Source: Geodermatophilus amargosae
GTDB lineage: Bacteria; Actinomycetota; Actinomycetes; Mycobacteriales; Geodermatophilaceae
Assembly: GCF_900116515.1 (NCBI RefSeq)
Contig: NZ_FPBA01000002.1
Span: forward strand, 186,001 to 250,000
Length of the DNA: 64,000 bases
Direction of reading: 5' to 3'
In this document: positions 1 to 8,068 of the stretch, one piece after another
How positions within the stretch are numbered: position 1 is the first letter of the stretch
Layout of the letters: each line of letters starts with the position of its first letter
The notes under the pieces: generated by a model
The model's input: only the letters and a program-made list of their open reading frames with translations
The model's database searches: none
What the model was told of the DNA's origin: nothing
Position numbers and translations under genes: made by a program

Positions 1-273
1 ACGGGATCGTCCCTGCGGATCCGTCACACCAGTCCCACCGGACGCACCAGCCGCGGGCGTGGCGGACCGGTCGGTCACAGGGCCTGTCCACGGGTCCGGC
101 GCCGCTCCTGCCGCACCCTCCCCCGCCGCGACCGGAGTGACCGGTGTGGCGGGTGCGGTCGTGCGCGACCAGACGGGCGGCCGGTGCCAGACGGACACCC
201 GCGACGGCGGGACGGAGCGTTCCCCCGTGTCGCGGGCCCCTCGGCCGCACCGCTCGCCCCTAACCTCGGTCCC
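1..273. other. 5' edge of window, no supported gene
   Basis: GC-rich sequence ahead of the LCP gene. Open frames cross it on both strands, but none shows a recognisable protein motif, and the long minus-strand frame from 707 downward overlaps the LCP gene. The only signal I trust is the -10-like box at 261-266. An upstream neighbour may lie just outside the window. Confidence 0.5.
261..273 (+). promoter_or_regulatory. -10 box of leaderless LCP gene
   Basis: TAACCT at 261-266 is followed by 7 nt and then GTG at 274. Transcription starting 6-7 nt after the box would begin at or next to the start codon, and no ribosome binding site precedes the GTG. This supports GTG 274 over the longer frame that begins at 184. 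Confidence 0.6.
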
Positions 274-1872
274 GTGAGCCGAGACCGCAACGAGCACGGT
301 GGAGCCCCGGGGCGTCCGATCCCGGCGCGGCTCGACCCGCGCGCCGGCCGTCCCTCCCGTGGCCGCGCCCCGGGCTCCGCCGGCGACGACGCCGCGCCCC
401 GGGCCGACCGCGCGACCGCCGGGCCGCGCCGCCGCACCGGCCGCGCCGCCGTCGTCGCCCGCGGCATCGCCGCCGTCCTGTCGGTGGTCCTGCTGGGCGC
501 CAGCGGCTGGGGCTGGTACCTCGGGCGGGTCGCGGAGGCGACGGTCAACCGCACCGACGCCATCCCGACCGCCGGCAACTCCGACGCCGGGGACGCCCCC
601 GAGGCGATGAACCTGCTGCTGGTCGGCAACGACAGCCGCGCCGACCTCACCCCCGAGCAGCTCGCCGAGCTCAACGCCGGCACCGACTCCGGGATCAACA
701 CCGACACGATGATCCTGGTGCACGTCCCCGCCGACGGGTCGCGCGCCTCGTTCGTCTCGTTCCCGCGCGACTCCTACGTGGAGATCCCCGGCCACGGCAT
801 GGACAAGCTCAACGCCGCCTACGCCTACGGCTACGGCGCGGTCGACGACGCCGCGTCCGAGGCCGCCAAGCAGGCCGGCGGCGCGCAGCTGCTGATCCAG
901 ACGCTCAGCCAGCTCACCGGCCTGCGGATCGACCACTACGCCGAGGTCGACCTGCTCGGGTTCTTCAACCTGACCAGCGTCGTCGGCGGTGTCGACGTCA
1001 ACCTCTGCTACGCGGTCGACGACTCCGAGTACTCCGGCGCGGTGTTCCCCGCCGGGCAGCAGACCATCGCCGGCGCCGACGCGCTGAAGTTCGTCCGCCA
1101 GCGCCACGGCGTCCGCCCCGACGGCAGCGCCGCCCTCCCCCGCGGCGACCTGGACCGCATCGTGCGCCAGCAGGTCTTCATCGGCGGCGTGCTGCGCAAG
1201 ATGCTGTCGGAGGACGTGCTGCTCGACCTCGGCAAGCAGCGGCAGCTGATCCAGGCGGCCTCGGAGTCGCTCACCATCGACCAGGACCTCGACCTGCTCG
1301 ACCTGGCCCAGCAGATGCAGTCGGTGACCGCCGGCAACATCGAGTTCCAGACCATCCCCATCGTCGGCGACGACCGCGACGAGGAGGGCCGCTCGATCCT
1401 GCGGCTGGCCGACGAGGACACGCTGCGAGACTTCTTCGCCGAGCTGTCCGCCGAGCCCGAGGCGCCCGCCTCGGAGGCCCCGGCTCCGCCGGCGACGGTG
1501 GCACCGTCGGAGGTGTCGGTCGCGGTCTACAACGGCTCGGGCATCTCCGGCCTGGCCGCCGAGGCCGCCGACGAGCTGGAGGCCGCGGGCTTCACCGTGA
1601 CCAGCACCGGCAACGCCGACAGCAACGACTACTCGCAGACGACGATCCGGTACGCCGCGGGCGACGAGGCGCCGGCCGCCACCCTGGCCGCGCAGATCCC
1701 CGGCGCCGTCTCCGAGGAGGCCGACGACGCCACCGCGGGGACCGTCCAGCTGGTCCTGGGTGAGGACTTCAACGGCATCGGGCAGCCCACCTCGGCGCCC
1801 GTCGACACCGGTGAGAGCGCCGCTCCCGTCGAGGAGCCCCGGACCGCAGCCGACACCAGCTGCATCAACTGA
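274..1872 (+). CDS. LCP (LytR-CpsA-Psr) family protein with LytR_C domain
   Basis: Membrane-anchored ligase of the LytR-CpsA-Psr family. These enzymes transfer undecaprenyl-linked glycopolymers (arabinogalactan or teichoic acids) to peptidoglycan on the outer face of the membrane. The 532-residue product has a basic, Pro/Arg-rich cytoplasmic N-terminus of about 60 residues, one membrane helix near 62-82, then the LCP domain starting at MNLLLVGNDSR with the typical segments NTDTMILVH and VSFPRDSYVEIPG, and the conserved Arg-rich part FVRQRHG near the domain end. An acidic Ala/Pro linker leads to a LytR_C domain around VAVYNGSGISGLA. GTG 274 is preferred because it sits behind a -10 box. The adjacent TIGR03089 gene is its usual actinobacterial neighbour. 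Confidence 0.9.
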   Translation: MSRDRNEHGGAPGRPIPARLDPRAGRPSRGRAPGSAGDDAAPRADRATAGPRRRTGRAAVVARGIAAVLSVVLLGASGWGWYLGRVAEATVNRTDAIPTAGNSDAGDAPEAMNLLLVGNDSRADLTPEQLAELNAGTDSGINTDTMILVHVPADGSRASFVSFPRDSYVEIPGHGMDKLNAAYAYGYGAVDDAASEAAKQAGGAQLLIQTLSQLTGLRIDHYAEVDLLGFFNLTSVVGGVDVNLCYAVDDSEYSGAVFPAGQQTIAGADALKFVRQRHGVRPDGSAALPRGDLDRIVRQQVFIGGVLRKMLSEDVLLDLGKQRQLIQAASESLTIDQDLDLLDLAQQMQSVTAGNIEFQTIPIVGDDRDEEGRSILRLADEDTLRDFFAELSAEPEAPASEAPAPPATVAPSEVSVAVYNGSGISGLAAEAADELEAAGFTVTSTGNADSNDYSQTTIRYAAGDEAPAATLAAQIPGAVSEEADDATAGTVQLVLGEDFNGIGQPTSAPVDTGESAAPVEEPRTAADTSCIN

Positions 1873-1884
1873 GCGAGGACCCCG

Positions 1885-1928
1885 CCCTCCCAGGCCTCCC
1901 CCGGCACACGCCGGGAGGCCTGGGAGGG
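1885..1928 (+). terminator. Hairpin after LCP gene, overlapping next RBS
   Basis: An inverted repeat of about 19 bp (left arm 1885-1905 with a 2-nt bulge, loop ACAC 1906-1909, right arm 1910-1928) starts 12 nt after the LCP stop. It has no U tract, as is common in high-GC actinobacteria. Its right arm contains GGGAGGG, which is also the best Shine-Dalgarno candidate for the next gene at 1936. Confidence 0.7.
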
Positions 1929-1935
1929 TGAGGGC

Positions 1936-2736
1936 ATGAGCCCCGCGCCGAGGACCCCGCCGGACCTGCTCGCGGCCGCCTTGCGGCGCGACGCCGCCAC
2001 GCCGCTGGTCACCGCCTACGACGACGCGACCGGCGAGCGGGTGGAGCTCTCGGGCACCACCCTGGCCAACTGGGTGGCCAAGACGGCGAACCTGCTGCAG
2101 GACGAGTTCGACGTCGGCCCGGGCAGCACCGTGGCGCTCGCGCTGCCGGTGCACTGGCAGACGGCCGCGGTCCTGCTCGGCGTGTGGAGCTGCGGCGCGA
2201 CCGTCCTCGACACCGCCGCCGAGGACGACGGCCGCCTCGACGCCGCCGACGTCGTCCTGGCCGCCCAGGACCGGCTCGCGCCGCTGGAGGAGCAGGACCT
2301 GCCCGACCTGCTGGGCCTCTCGCTGCACCCGCTGGGCCTGGGCATGACCGGGTACGCGGGCCCGGCCCGCGACTTCGCCCTCGAGGTGCGCGCGCACGGC
2401 GACGTCTTCTCCCCCTACGTGCCGCCGGACCCGGCCGCGCCCGGCCTTCTCGCCGGCGGCGTCGAGCTCACCCTCGGCGGGCTGGTCGCCGCGGCCACCG
2501 AGCTGGCCGGGCGGCTGGGCGTCACCGACGGCGACCGGCTGCTCGTCGACGACACGACCGCCGTCGAGGCCGGGCCGGTCGCCTGGCTGCTCGCGCCGCT
2601 GGCCGCCGGCGCCTCGATCGTGCTGTGCCGCAACGCCGACCCCGCCGCCCTGGGCGGCCGGGCGGCGGCCGAACGGGTCACCGCTACGCTCGGCGTCCGG
2701 ATCGAGGGCTTCCGCGAGCTGGGCCGTCCTGCCTGA
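1936..2736 (+). CDS. TIGR03089 family protein (AMP-binding-like)
   Basis: This 266-residue protein resembles the N-terminal part of AMP-forming acyl-CoA synthetases. It is too short to hold the adenylation core and lacks a recognisable P-loop-like TSGT motif or YGxTE motif. It matches what is known as TIGR03089, an actinobacterial family commonly beside LCP genes (Rv3268 in M. tuberculosis). Its biochemical role is unknown. Visible segments include LANWVAKTANLLQDEF and VALALPVHWQTAAVLLGVW, which parallel the substrate-side helices of synthetases. ATG 1936 follows the purine-rich GGGAGGGTGAGGG, which overlaps the right arm of the upstream hairpin, so translation could be sensitive to that structure. 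Confidence 0.8.
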   Translation: MSPAPRTPPDLLAAALRRDAATPLVTAYDDATGERVELSGTTLANWVAKTANLLQDEFDVGPGSTVALALPVHWQTAAVLLGVWSCGATVLDTAAEDDGRLDAADVVLAAQDRLAPLEEQDLPDLLGLSLHPLGLGMTGYAGPARDFALEVRAHGDVFSPYVPPDPAAPGLLAGGVELTLGGLVAAATELAGRLGVTDGDRLLVDDTTAVEAGPVAWLLAPLAAGASIVLCRNADPAALGGRAAAERVTATLGVRIEGFRELGRPA

Positions 2737-2776
2737 GGACGTGCGCCGCCGCGCCGGAGGAGACGGTGGTCGACTG

Positions 2777-2794
2777 ATGGACGGTGTCGCCTGA
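2777..2794 (+). CDS. Mini-ORF (MDGVA) leading into scoA
   Basis: ATG-GAC-GGT-GTC-GCC-TGA, with the stop overlapping the scoA start as TGATG. The strong Shine-Dalgarno sequence GGAGGAGA at 2756-2763 lies 13 nt before this ATG but 30 nt before scoA. Ribosomes might therefore initiate here and be passed on to scoA. No expression evidence is available, and the TGATGGAC duplication could simply be chance. Confidence 0.3.
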   Translation: MDGVA

Positions 2795-3597
2795 TGGACA
2801 AGGTCGTGGCGAGCGCTCGCGAGGCGGTGTCCGACGTCGGCGACGGCGCGGTGCTCGCCGTCGGCGGGTTCGGGCTGTGCGGCGTGCCGATCGCACTGAT
2901 CGACGCGCTGCTGGAGCAGGGCACCAGCGGGCTGACGACGATCTCGAACAACTGCGGGGTCGACGACCAGGCGCTGGGCGTGCTGCTCTACGCCGGCCGG
3001 ATCCGCCGCACGATCAGCTCGTTCGTGGGCGGGAACAAGGAGCTCGCGCGGCTGTACCTCTCCGGTGAGCTGGAGGTCGAGCTGACCCCGCAGGGCACGC
3101 TGGCCGAGCGGCTGCGTGCCGGCGGGGCCGGCATCCCCGCGTTCTTCACGCCCACCGGCGTGGGCACGATGGTCGCCGACGGCGGGATCCCGGTGCGCTA
3201 CGACGCCGACGGCAACGTCGTCGAGACCAGCGCGCCGAAGGAGACCCGGCTCTTCGACGGCCAGGAGTACGTGCTGGAGACCGCGCTGACCGCCGACTTC
3301 GGACTGGTCCGCGCCGCGGTCGGGGACCGGCACGGAAACCTGGTCTTCCACGAGTCGGCCATGAACTTCAACCCGCTGGCCGGCATGGCCGGGCGGGTCA
3401 CGATCGCCGAGGTCGAGGAGCTCGTCGAGCCCGGCGAGATCCGCCCCGAGCACGTGCACCTGCCCGGGGTCTTCGTCGACCGGGTGGTCGTCGTCGGCAC
3501 CGAGGGCAAGAAGATCGAGCGGCGCACCACCCGCCCCCGCGCGTCGGCAGCTCCGCTGGCCGCCGGCGGAGAGGAAGCCACGGAGGAGAACCGGTGA
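2794..3597 (+). CDS. scoA: 3-oxoacid CoA-transferase subunit A
   Basis: Alpha subunit of succinyl-CoA:3-ketoacid CoA-transferase, which moves CoA from succinyl-CoA to acetoacetate or a related 3-oxoacid in ketone-body and branched-chain catabolism. The 267-residue length is typical. The glycine-rich N-terminal segment [10 protein letters not shown] and the SNNCG and GGNKE segments are those of the class I CoA-transferase A subunit. The first 230 residues fit the family; the Arg-rich tail after [11 protein letters not shown] is variable. The gene overlaps scoB by 4 bp (GTGA at 3594), so the two subunits should be made in step. Confidence 0.93.
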   Translation: MDKVVASAREAVSDVGDGAVLAVGGFGLCGVPIALIDALLEQGTSGLTTISNNCGVDDQALGVLLYAGRIRRTISSFVGGNKELARLYLSGELEVELTPQGTLAERLRAGGAGIPAFFTPTGVGTMVADGGIPVRYDADGNVVETSAPKETRLFDGQEYVLETALTADFGLVRAAVGDRHGNLVFHESAMNFNPLAGMAGRVTIAEVEELVEPGEIRPEHVHLPGVFVDRVVVVGTEGKKIERRTTRPRASAAPLAAGGEEATEENR

Positions 3598-4262
3598 CCC
3601 TCACCCGCGACCAGCTCGCCGCCCGCGTCGCCCAGGAGCTCGAGGACGGCGCCTACGTCAACCTCGGCATCGGCATGCCCACGCTGGTGCCCAACCACGT
3701 GCCCGACGGCGTGCACGTCGTCCTGCACTCGGAGAACGGCGTCCTCGGCGTCGGCCCGTACCCGTTCGAGGGCGACGAGGACCCCGACCTGATCAACGCC
3801 GGCAAGGAGACCGTGACGGTCCTGCCGGGTGCCAGCTTCTTCGACTCCGCGATGAGCTTCGGCATGATCCGCGGCAAGCACCTGGACCTGGCCATCCTCG
3901 GCGCGATGCAGGTCAACCCCCGCGGCGACCTCGCCAACTGGCTGATCCCCGGGAAGATGGTCAACGGCATGGGCGGGGCGATGGACCTCGTCCACGGCGC
4001 CCGGCGCGTGGTGATCATGATGGAGCACGTGGCCCGCGACGGGACGCCGAAGCTGGTCGACGAGTGCTCGCTGCCCCTGACCGGCAAGGGCTGCGTCGAC
4101 CGCGTCATCACCGACCTCGCCGTCGTCGACGTGACGCCGGAGGGGTTCGTGCTGCGCGAGGTCGCGCCCGGCGTCACCGCCGACGAGGTCGTCGAGAAGA
4201 CCGGCGCTCCCCTGGCGGTGCCCGGCGACGTCCCGACGATGGCCCTCCCGGCGACGGTCTGA
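3594..4262 (+). CDS. scoB: 3-oxoacid CoA-transferase subunit B
   Basis: Beta subunit of the succinyl-CoA:3-ketoacid CoA-transferase, 222 residues, full length. It holds the catalytic glutamate in the SENGVLGVG motif, which forms the gamma-glutamyl-CoA thioester in this family, and the conserved starts [12 protein letters not shown] and [14 protein letters not shown]. The gene begins with GTG inside the end of scoA (4-bp GTGA overlap), a sign of translational coupling. Nineteen bases separate its stop from the DUF1028 gene, so that gene may belong to the same transcript. Confidence 0.94.
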   Translation: MTLTRDQLAARVAQELEDGAYVNLGIGMPTLVPNHVPDGVHVVLHSENGVLGVGPYPFEGDEDPDLINAGKETVTVLPGASFFDSAMSFGMIRGKHLDLAILGAMQVNPRGDLANWLIPGKMVNGMGGAMDLVHGARRVVIMMEHVARDGTPKLVDECSLPLTGKGCVDRVITDLAVVDVTPEGFVLREVAPGVTADEVVEKTGAPLAVPGDVPTMALPATV

Positions 4263-4281
4263 GCGCCGCGGCCCCCTGCCG

Positions 4282-5103
4282 GTGACGTTCTCGGTCGTCG
4301 CCCGCGACCCGGACACCGGGGAGATGGGCATCGCGGTCTCCTCCTGCATCCTCGCCGTCGGCCGGGCCGTACCCAGCGCCCGGCCGGGCGTCGGCGTCGT
4401 CGCGGTGCAGGCCCGCAGCCCGCGGGGCTCCGGGCACGTGCTGCTCTCCGGGCTGGCCGAGGGAACGGCGCCGGCGGTGCTGGTGCGCCGGGCCGCGCAC
4501 GCCGCCGAGGACCAGGACCGGCAGATCGCGGTGCTCGACGCGGCCGGCGCGGTCGCCGCGGACACCGGGCCGGGCTCGTTCCCGGTCAGCGGTCACCTGC
4601 TGGGCGAGGGCTGGAGCGTGCAGGGCAACATGCTCACCTCGCCGGAGGTGCTGCCGGCGATGGCGCAGGCCTACGAGGCCGCCCGGGGCGACCTGGCCGA
4701 CCGGCTGCTGGCCGCCCTGACCGTGGGCCAGGACACCGGCGGTGACCTGCGGGGACGGCAGTCCGCGGCACTGCTCGTGGTCAGCGGCGAGCCGGCCACC
4801 GAGGAGGACGACGGCGTGCGGACGGACCTGCGCGTCGACGACTCCGGGGACCCGGTCGCCCAGCTGCGGATGCTGCGCAACCTGCAGCGCGCCTACGACG
4901 AGCGCGACTACGAGACCCTCGCCCTGTTCGCCCCCGAGGGCGCGCGCGACCTCTACGCCGCCCTGGCCGCCTCCCGGCGCGGCGACCGGACCGCCGCGCG
5001 CGAGGCGCTCGAGGCGGTGCGCGCGCGGCCCGGCTGGTCGGCGTGGCTGGCCTCGATGGCCGGCGACTCGCGCCTGTCGGCGGTCTCCCGCCTGCTCGGC
5101 TGA
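4282..5103 (+). CDS. DUF1028 domain protein (Ntn-hydrolase-like)
   Basis: A 273-residue DUF1028 protein, seen from the N-terminal block TFSVVARDPDTGEMGIAVSS, the central GNMLTSPEV and DLRGRQSAALLVV segments, and the DLRVDDSGDPVAQLRML block. DUF1028 proteins are placed in the N-terminal nucleophile hydrolase superfamily. If so, Thr2 would be exposed after removal of the initiator Met and could be the nucleophile, but this is inference. The substrate is unknown. The C-terminal 70 residues carry a helical, tetratricopeptide-like extension (LQRAYDERDYETLALFAPEG). It is the last plus-strand gene here, ending 4 bases from the stop of the convergent glycosyltransferase. Confidence 0.82.
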   Translation: MTFSVVARDPDTGEMGIAVSSCILAVGRAVPSARPGVGVVAVQARSPRGSGHVLLSGLAEGTAPAVLVRRAAHAAEDQDRQIAVLDAAGAVAADTGPGSFPVSGHLLGEGWSVQGNMLTSPEVLPAMAQAYEAARGDLADRLLAALTVGQDTGGDLRGRQSAALLVVSGEPATEEDDGVRTDLRVDDSGDPVAQLRMLRNLQRAYDERDYETLALFAPEGARDLYAALAASRRGDRTAAREALEAVRARPGWSAWLASMAGDSRLSAVSRLLG

Positions 5104-5107
5104 GCGC

Positions 5108-6277
5108 TCAGCCGGCCGACCGCGAGCCGGAGGCGGCGACCACCCGGCGCAGCGCCTCCTCCATCATCACCGCCGCGGCGTCCCAGCTCAGCGCCTGGAC
5201 GGCGGCGCGGGCCTGCTGCGCCTCGGCGGCCGAGCCCGGGGACCGCAGCAGGTCCTCGACCTGTGCGGCGAACTCCGCGCCGGTCGAGGCGATGCGCAGG
5301 TGCGCCCGGATCTCCGGCGGCAGACCGCGGCTGCCGATGGCGGTGGTGAGGACGCCGCGCCCGGCGGCCAGCGGCTCGAGGACCTTGTTGTTGACGCCGG
5401 CGCCGCGCACGACCGGGGCGACGGTGGCCCGGGCCTCCTCGTAGACCTGGGCGAGCGAGTCGACGAACCCGGCGTGCTGGACGAGGGTGCGCACCCGGTC
5501 CCAGCAGGCGTCGCCGGTGCCGCGGATGGTGCTTGGGTCGCCGGCGCCGAAGGTGCGCACGCGGGCGAGGACGTCGTCGGGCAGGTGCACCGCGACCTCC
5601 TCGACGAACCACTCGTAGGACTCGCGGTTGGGCGGGTAGCGCCAGTCGGCCAGCCAGGCCAGGTAGCCCTCGTCCGGAGGCGTGGTCAGCGGGAGGTCGA
5701 GCAGGCTGGACTCGATGCCGTTGGGCACCACGCTGTCCGGCGGCAGGCGCTTGACGTGCGCCCGGTCGACCTCGCCGTCCTCGTCGGAGATGTAGGTGAC
5801 GGCGTCGGCCATCGGCAGCAGGACCTGCATGACCGGCACCAGCTGGGCGGCCTGGAACAGCGCGGAGGCGCGCTCGGCGGGCGTGCGCTTCGGCGCGGCC
5901 CCGACCAGCCGGTACGGGCTGTCGACGAGCTCCACCAGGACCGGGCGCCCGGTGCGGGCCAGCACCGGCATCATCGGCAGGACGAACACGTCGCCGAGCA
6001 GGACGACGTCGGCCGCCCGTGCCCGCTCGCGGAAGGCCGCGGTGAGCGACAGCCGCCCGGCGTTGGCGGCCGAGGCGATGCCCGGCGCGCCGGGGACGTC
6101 GAGCCGGTCGACGGAGTGGCCGCGGGCGGCGAGCGCCTGCAGCAGGTTGTCGCGCCGGAGCCGGCCGCCGGTCAGCGCGGTGTGCGGGCCGTAGCTGGTG
6201 GCGGCGAAGATCCGCAGCGGCGCGGCCGGCGACTCCGCGTGGGGCTGGGGTGACGGTGCGTCGGTGCTGCCGGACAT
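5108..6277 (-). CDS. Glycosyltransferase, GT4-like (GT-B fold)
   Basis: Likely retaining sugar transferase with two Rossmann halves. The N-terminal acceptor half begins after a 20-residue polar leader at LRIFAATSYGPHTALTGGRLRRDNLL. The boundary segment VVPNGIESS is typical of group 1 glycosyltransferases. The nucleotide-sugar half ends with GFVDSLAQVYEEARATVAP and NNKVLEPLAAGRGVLTT, whose Glu-Pro-Leu-Ala-Ala-Gly part matches the donor-binding EX7E region. The 389-residue product has no signal peptide or membrane helix. Donor and acceptor cannot be told from sequence. It has its own -10 box and is separated from the upstream dehydrogenase by a hairpin, so it is probably transcribed alone. Confidence 0.8.
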   Translation of the reverse strand: MSGSTDAPSPQPHAESPAAPLRIFAATSYGPHTALTGGRLRRDNLLQALAARGHSVDRLDVPGAPGIASAANAGRLSLTAAFRERARAADVVLLGDVFVLPMMPVLARTGRPVLVELVDSPYRLVGAAPKRTPAERASALFQAAQLVPVMQVLLPMADAVTYISDEDGEVDRAHVKRLPPDSVVPNGIESSLLDLPLTTPPDEGYLAWLADWRYPPNRESYEWFVEEVAVHLPDDVLARVRTFGAGDPSTIRGTGDACWDRVRTLVQHAGFVDSLAQVYEEARATVAPVVRGAGVNNKVLEPLAAGRGVLTTAIGSRGLPPEIRAHLRIASTGAEFAAQVEDLLRSPGSAAEAQQARAAVQALSWDAAAVMMEEALRRVVAASGSRSAG

Positions 6278-6289
6278 GCCCCGACGCTA
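6278..6289 (-). promoter_or_regulatory. -10 box of leaderless glycosyltransferase gene
   Basis: TAGCGT (minus strand, 6289-6284), then 6 nt, then ATG at 6277. There is no Shine-Dalgarno sequence in between. Confidence 0.6.
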
Positions 6290-6298
6290 GCAACCCGG

Positions 6299-6344
6299 GG
6301 AGGACCCGGCCCGGCGCGCGTCCGGCACCGGGCCCGGGTCCTCC
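6299..6344 (-). terminator. Hairpin after acyl-CoA dehydrogenase gene
   Basis: Arms at 6299-6314 and 6328-6344 pair over 16 bp with a single bulge around a 13-nt loop. The hairpin starts 7 nt past the dehydrogenase stop and lies just upstream of the glycosyltransferase -10 box. It has no U tract. Confidence 0.7.
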
Positions 6345-6351
6345 GGGCGGC

Positions 6352-7521
6352 TCAGCGCAGCAGCGAGCGGGCGATCACCATGCGCTGGACCTGGTTGGTG
6401 CCCTCGTAGATCTGGGTGATCTTGGCGTCGCGCATCATGCGCTCGACCGGGAAGTCCTGCGTGTAGCCGGCGCCCCCGAAGAGCTGGACGGCGTCGGTGG
6501 TGACCTTCATGGCGACGTCGGAGGCGAAGGCCTTGGCGGCGGCGCACAGCCGGCCCAGGTCGGGATCCACCTTGCCGCCGGAACGGCCCACCTCGCCACG
6601 GGCGGCGGCGACGTAGACCAGGTGCCGCGCGGCCTCGATCTGCATGGCCATGTCGGCGAGCATGAACTGCACGCCCTGGAAGTCGCTGACCGCCTTGCCG
6701 AACTGCTTGCGCTCGCGGGTGTACTCGACCGCGGCGTCCAGCGCGCCCTGCGCGACGCCCACGGCCTGCGCGCCGATGGTCGGGCGGGTGAAGTCCAGCG
6801 TCCGCAGCGCGGTCTTGAAGCCGGTACCGGGCTCGCCGATGATCCGGTCGGCCGGGATGGTGCAGTCGGTGAAGTAGAGCTCGCAGGTGGGCGAGCCCTT
6901 GATCCCCATCTTCCGCTCCTTGGGGCCGACGGCGAAGCCCGGGTCGTCGCGGTGGACGACGAAGGCGGAGATGCCGTTGGCCCGCTTCTCCGGGTCGGTG
7001 ACGGCCATGACCGTGTACCACTCGGAGACGCCGGAGTTGGTGATCCAGGCCTTGGTGCCGTTGAGCACCCAGGTGTCGCCCTCGAGCCGGGCGCGGGTCT
7101 TCATGGCCGCGGCGTCCGAGCCGGCCTCCCGCTCGGAGAGGCCGTAGCTGATCATCGCCCGGCCCTCGGCGATCGACGGGAGCACCTTCTGCTTCAGGTC
7201 CTCCGACGCCGACAGGATGACCGGCATCGAGCCCAGCTTGTTCACCGCCGGGATGAGCGACGCCGCGACGTCGACCCGGGCGACCTCCTCGATGACGATG
7301 CAGGTGGCGATCGCGTCGGCACCCTCACCGCCGTAGCCCTCCGGGACGTGCGTGGCGTGGAAGCCGGCCGCCGTCAGCGCCTTGTGCGCCTCGACCGGGA
7401 ACCGCGACTCGGCGTCGACCTCGGCCGCGTACGGCGCGATCTCCCGCTCGGCGATGTCGCGGACCGCGGCCCGGATCGCGTCGTGCTCCTCGGTCAGCTG
7501 GTACAGCCCGCTCGTACTCAC
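6352..7521 (-). CDS. Acyl-CoA dehydrogenase (FadE25-like)
   Basis: FAD-dependent dehydrogenase that introduces a 2,3-double bond into acyl-CoA. At 389 residues it has the full three-part fold: an N-terminal helical domain; a middle beta domain with YGLSEREAGSDAAAM and LNGTKAWITNSGVS; and a C-terminal helical domain ending in YEGTNQVQRMVIAR, whose Glu corresponds to the catalytic base of short- and medium-chain dehydrogenases. Its position next to purE-purK-GtrA matches M. tuberculosis fadE25. GTG 7521 lies 6 nt behind a TAGCAT box, so it can be transcribed without a leader, although read-through from purE is possible because only 9 nt separate the genes. Confidence 0.93.
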   Translation of the reverse strand: MSTSGLYQLTEEHDAIRAAVRDIAEREIAPYAAEVDAESRFPVEAHKALTAAGFHATHVPEGYGGEGADAIATCIVIEEVARVDVAASLIPAVNKLGSMPVILSASEDLKQKVLPSIAEGRAMISYGLSEREAGSDAAAMKTRARLEGDTWVLNGTKAWITNSGVSEWYTVMAVTDPEKRANGISAFVVHRDDPGFAVGPKERKMGIKGSPTCELYFTDCTIPADRIIGEPGTGFKTALRTLDFTRPTIGAQAVGVAQGALDAAVEYTRERKQFGKAVSDFQGVQFMLADMAMQIEAARHLVYVAAARGEVGRSGGKVDPDLGRLCAAAKAFASDVAMKVTTDAVQLFGGAGYTQDFPVERMMRDAKITQIYEGTNQVQRMVIARSLLR

Positions 7522-7533
7522 GAGTAGATGCTA
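7522..7533 (-). promoter_or_regulatory. -10 box of acyl-CoA dehydrogenase, inside purE stop codon
   Basis: TAGCAT (minus strand, 7533-7528), 6 nt, then GTG at 7521. The TAG of the box is the purE stop codon. Confidence 0.55.
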
Positions 7534-8067
7534 GGACGTCCCAGCAGTTCCGGGTGTGTCGCTCCGGTCACCGGCCAGTCGGGCGCGCAGGGCGGCGTCG
7601 CGGGCGACCACGGAGTCGGCGAGGTCGGCCTGGAACCGCTCGACCGCGGCCCGCAGCGCGTCGTCGGACGCGGCCAGGATGCGCACCGCCAGCAGGCCGG
7701 CGTTGCGGCCGCCGCCGATCGACACCGTGGCCACCGGCACGCCGGCGGGCATCTGCACGATCGACAGCAGGCTGTCGAGGCCGTCGAGCCGGTCCAGCGG
7801 GCGGGGGACGCCGATCACCGGCAGCGGGGTGGCCGCGGCGAGCATGCCCGGCAGGTGCGCCGCTCCCCCGGCGCCGGCGACGAGCACCCGCAGCCCGCGC
7901 CCGGCGGCCGCCGTGGCGTAGTCGAGCATCCGCTGCGGCGTGCGGTGCGCCGACAGGACGTGCACCTCGGACGGGACGCCGAACTCCGCGAGGGCCTGCG
8001 CGGCCGGCTCCATCGTCGGCCAGTCCGAGTCGCTGCCCATGACGATGCCGACGAGTGGCTCGGTCAC
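7531..8067 (-). CDS. purE: 5-(carboxyamino)imidazole ribonucleotide mutase PurE
   Basis: Class I PurE, which converts N5-CAIR (made by PurK) to CAIR in de novo purine synthesis. Family motifs are present: [13 protein letters not shown] near the N-terminus, [10 protein letters not shown] with the conserved His, and [11 protein letters not shown]. The product is 178 residues. I start it at GTG 8067 and not at the upstream in-frame ATG 8109. The GTG follows the purK stop by one base, has a GAGGAG element within the purK end, and the extra residues of the longer version are not family sequence. Its TAG stop also forms part of the next gene's -10 box. Confidence 0.94.
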   Translation of the reverse strand: MTEPLVGIVMGSDSDWPTMEPAAQALAEFGVPSEVHVLSAHRTPQRMLDYATAAAGRGLRVLVAGAGGAAHLPGMLAAATPLPVIGVPRPLDRLDGLDSLLSIVQMPAGVPVATVSIGGGRNAGLLAVRILAASDDALRAAVERFQADLADSVVARDAALRARLAGDRSDTPGTAGTS

Positions 8068-8068
8068 C

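Noticed and set aside
59..277. 72-residue plus-strand frame at the window start
   Set aside because: It overlaps the LCP promoter and start, has no ribosome binding site and no recognisable sequence.
3198..4565. 455-residue minus-strand frame across scoA, scoB and DUF1028
   Set aside because: It crosses three sense genes antisense, has no domain, and its pattern follows their codon structure.
6250..7527. 425-residue plus-strand frame
   Set aside because: Antisense to the acyl-CoA dehydrogenase; low-complexity composition typical of shadow frames.
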